Assembly (NCBI RefSeq): GCF_032854445.1
Contig: NC_088304.1
Location: forward strand, 21,303,850 to 21,367,849
Direction: 5' to 3'
Source: Liolophura sinensis
Lineage: Eukaryota; Mollusca; Polyplacophora; Chitonida; Chitonidae
DNA: 64,000 nt
The notes below the pieces were generated by a model. That model did no database searches. It was not told the DNA's origin and was given only the letters and a program-made list of their open reading frames with translations. Positions within the stretch are counted from its first letter, which is position 1, and each line of letters opens with the position of its first letter. A program made the translations under genes and the position numbers. This document shows, in pieces, positions 61,055 to 64,000 of this stretch.

Positions 61055-63893
61055 AAGACATAGAGTGTGTATTGTATGTTTGCATCAAAGCGGATAAGGC
61101 AATAGGACCAGCAAAGTTGTACAAACTGCCTATTGAAGAATCCCTAGCCATGCTTAATGCAAAGATTAAACAGGTGACAAAGACTCGCTAGACATGCTAG
61201 GCACAGAGTTGAACAGCTAAATGTTTTGTGACCTAAGACCTTGTAGACATGCTAGCTACAGAGTTGAACAGGTGACCTAAGATCCACTAGACATGCTAGC
61301 TACGGAGTTGAACAGGTGACCTAAGATCCACTAGACATGCTAGCTACAGAGTTGAACAGGTGACCTAAGATCCACTAGACATGCTAGCTACAGAGTTGAA
61401 CAGGTGACCTAAGATCCACTAGACATGCTAGCTACAGAGTTGAGCAGGTGACCTAAGATCCACTAGACATGCTAGCTACAGAGTTGAACAGATTACCTAA
61501 GACCCTCTAGACATGCCAGCTACAGAGTTTAACTGGTGACAAAGACTCACGAGACATGCTAGATACAGAATTGATCAGGTGACTGAAGACCCTCTAGACA
61601 TGCTGGTTACAGAATTGGACAGGTGACCCAACACCATGTGGACATGCTAGCTACAGATTTGAACAGGTGACCCAAGACTCTCTAAACATGCTAGCTACAG
61701 GGTTGAACAGGTGACCTTAAACCTTCTAGAGATACTTAAAGTAGGGATATGAACATGTGGTCCAAGACCCCACCTCTCCACCCACCCAAGTGATGCTTGA
61801 TGGTGAAGAGTTGAACAAGTGTTCAACAAGACCCCCTATTAAACATGCTTAAGGTACAGAATTGAACAGGAGACCCATGATGGTCTACACACCAGGTCAA
61901 GAGTTGAACTGTAGCCTTAGACCCTCTAGACATATGCTACATGCACGTGTAGGTAGAGAGTCGAACACGTACATAGAGATTATAGTATGGCCCTCAAGAC
62001 ATGCTAGGTAGACAGTTGAATGAGTGGCCTGAGACCTCCTGTATGATGTTCTATATTAGTTTAGTGAAACCATCCATCTAGAGAGCTGATACCGGTAATG
62101 TTCCAGTATAAGTGTAAGTCAGAAAGGCATGGTTTTAGTTAAATTGGGGCCTACATGTGTAGTTAGTGGTACATGCACAAACAAATGTGACCATAATACT
62201 GCTGATGTCTTTATAGTTTGACATGTTTGAGGGTGTGGTTCACTGGTGTGAATTTTACATGTAACAAGAGCCTTAAAAAAAAAATGTTTAGGTCATTCAC
62301 AGTCTTTGTGGAAGCCTTAATTATAACAGTGCTACTTGTGCTTGAAAGAAAGTTGGAAAATGTACATGTATTTATAACTTTTGGTCAGAAGATTTTATAT
62401 TGTATGGAAATATGAATGTCATTAAAGCATGTAGCCAACATGTTTTGAGAAATAAAATTATAGCTAGGCTAGAGCTGCCTGTTGTCTGTTTATATAGTAA
62501 CTACAGTAATTCTTCAACCTTCTCGCATGTTTAAAAGGTATTTATTCAAGCATATTCTGAAGGCATTATTATGTGTAAACGGATAAAATTATATTTTTTA
62601 TGAAGCCCTGAAATTGGCCAATCCAACCAATGAAGTTTTGTCTCTAAAATCCAATTATTAATGTGCACAAATTGCACTCCAAGTTGCTCATTCATATGCG
62701 AAAAGGTTGAGGAATTAAAAAATGTGAATGTGACACAAAGTTTTGGAAATCTGTGTATCAATACATGCATAGAGTAATGTTTAATGTAAATAAATATATA
62801 ATGTTTTATTCCCTGTTTGAATTAGACTCTCTAAATATTGAATTTAATGAATGTGGTTTGGGTTTACGTGACAGTAAGTAATTGTGAATTTTGCAGACAA
62901 TACAACATATACATGGATGTATGTTTAGGCCATTGTTTTAGTATTTGCATAAATCAAACCAGATTTTAATACACATATTTTATTTGTGAAAGAGCTGTTT
63001 TTCATATTTAAAAAAATGAGTACTTAACATTGTCATTTTGTCACAGTATTTATACATATTTGTATTTATGAAGTCAGTTTATGCAGCAGTCTGATTATAC
63101 CAGTTGTGCTGTCTAAGTTTTCTTTTTTGATTGTGATGGTTTTTTTTTGTTTTACAGGTGATCTATATATACGAGCTAATATTTACATATAAATAGACTA
63201 TATACTTAAATGTAAGAGTATAACCCCAGATGCCATTCACCAAAGGGGTCGCTGTGAGTTCAAGTCCAGGTCATGTTGGTTTCCTCTCCAGCCATAAGTA
63301 GGAAGCTCTGCCAGCAACCTGCGGATGGTTGTGGGTCTTGCCTGGTTTCCACCCACAATAATGCTGGCCGCCATCGTATAAGTGAAATGTTCTAGAGTAC
63401 AGCGTAAAACACCAATCGAATAAATAAATAAGAATATAATATATATAAGTGTATCTTAATGTGATTCCAGCTACAGTATACTGTAATTCTTACCGTGCTA
63501 CATGTACATGTAGCTTCCTTTTACAGTATGTACTGAATATGGTAACTCAGAATGTCGTGGATCTGCCGCATGCAGGTAATTTTATATCACGTACGTCTTA
63601 TATATAGAGCAAAGACAATCTTACTAGATGTATGAGTGTTCTATATCATACATAATGTTATGCTCCAAAACAAATTAATGGTTTATTATGATTTTTCTTT
63701 TATTCATTTGTTGTTTTTACAGAACAGTCACTCGTGGTTTCATTTATGATGACTATGGTTTCAAATTTTATTTGCTTTCTTTTGGATTGGATAATTTTGC
63801 AACCATTTATTCCAATACTCATCAATTCAGACATATTTTTTTGTGATTTTCTCATAGATAAATCAGATCACAGAATGCTTTGATATTCATATA
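61055..63893 (+). CDS. Possible partial gene, two or three exons, unrecognised
   Basis: Exon A 61055-61173 (the acceptor could also be at 61057 or 61064) encodes DIECVLYVCIKADKAIGPAK and then LYKLPIEESLAMLNAKIKQ, ending CAG/GTGACA in phase 0. Exon B 63527-63575 (TTTTACAG before, CAG/GTAATT after) continues in frame as YVLNMVTQNVVDLPHA. A possible exon C, 63722 to a TGA at 63891-63893, keeps frame for about 56 codons, with a hydrophobic run SNFICFLLDWIILQPFIPIL, but is AT-rich and the least certain. I recognise no family. Exon A is the best supported because its 3' edge has been copied into the adjacent minisatellite. The true 5' end was not found. Confidence 0.35.
61165..61765. repeat. Minisatellite, 44-bp unit carrying a copied donor-like site
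   Basis: About 13 units of GAGTTGAACAGGTGACCTAA plus GATCCACTAGACATGCTAGCTACA. The leftmost copy overlaps the end of possible exon A (TTAAACAG/GTGACAAAGACT, cut 61173/61174), and AACAG/GTGAC recurs in most units (for example cut 61271/61272). Right-hand copies are decayed. Confidence 0.88.
61766..63219. other. Non-coding, intronic if the right-edge gene is real
   Basis: AT-rich; traces of the 44-bp unit fade out by about 62035. Nothing else recognised. Confidence 0.45.
63220..63432 (+). mobile_element. tRNA-derived SINE, main family, A-box end truncated
   Basis: Begins at CCCCAGATGCCATTCACCAA, has B box GAGTTCAAGTCC, lost part of the centre (GTGGGTCTTGCCTGG) and ends in ACACCAATCGAATAAATAAA. 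Confidence 0.9.
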
Positions 63894-64000
63894 CCCAGCC
63901 TAAAGTAATTCGTGTATAATTTCATGAAATTTTTCATGCTTTACTGTACAAACTGAAATACAGATGTTTGATTAGTAGATGCAAAATCATATTGATTTGA

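Overview
The window looks like a piece of a lophotrochozoan animal genome, most likely a mollusc (bivalve or gastropod). Evidence: genes are split into small exons with GT-AG introns, the background is AT-rich, and there are at least 26 copies or fragments of one tRNA-headed SINE whose body resembles SINE families common in mollusc genomes (MetaSINE/V-SINE type). The species cannot be fixed from the sequence. No virus-like, LTR or reverse-transcriptase-bearing element was recognised.

Genes, left to right. (1) MUL1, a mitochondrial outer-membrane RING E3 ligase, minus strand, three coding exons between 11472 and 7643. (2) A plus-strand gene with five coding exons (16803 to 25950) encoding a 289-residue protein with the fold signature of bacterial phosphonate-type (PhnD-like) solute-binding proteins but no signal peptide; it has a promoter-like cluster at about 14.9-15.1 kb and two likely non-coding 5' exons. 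(3) GUCD1, plus strand, nine coding exons (32178 to 49834), a 251-residue protein with a C39-peptidase-like Cys/His/Asn pattern. (4) A plus-strand, single-exon, 336-residue copine/RGLG-type von Willebrand A protein (55707-56717) with an N-terminal membrane anchor and no RING. (5) Two or three possible exons of an unrecognised gene running off the right edge (61055-63890), weakly supported. A short open stretch at 29863-30081 on the minus strand may be a terminal exon or a transposon remnant.

The rest is repeat-dominated. About 16 minisatellite arrays (units of 22 to 57 bp) fill roughly a quarter of the window, mostly inside introns and often starting right after a 5' splice site. In two places the unit contains a copy of the exon end plus the splice donor, so the array is a run of duplicated donor sites. 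Intron 2 of GUCD1 holds two alternating minisatellite families with a 350-bp higher-order repeat. SINEs are nested in each other and in small DNA transposons; target-site duplications show the order of insertion in four cases.

The four recognised genes do not form an obvious pathway. Two relate to ubiquitin biology by family (MUL1 directly, the RGLG-like protein only by descent), and two (PhnD-like, RGLG-like) belong to families better known from bacteria and plants than from animals. All exon structures were read by eye from splice signals, reading frame and remembered family sequences; no alignment was run.
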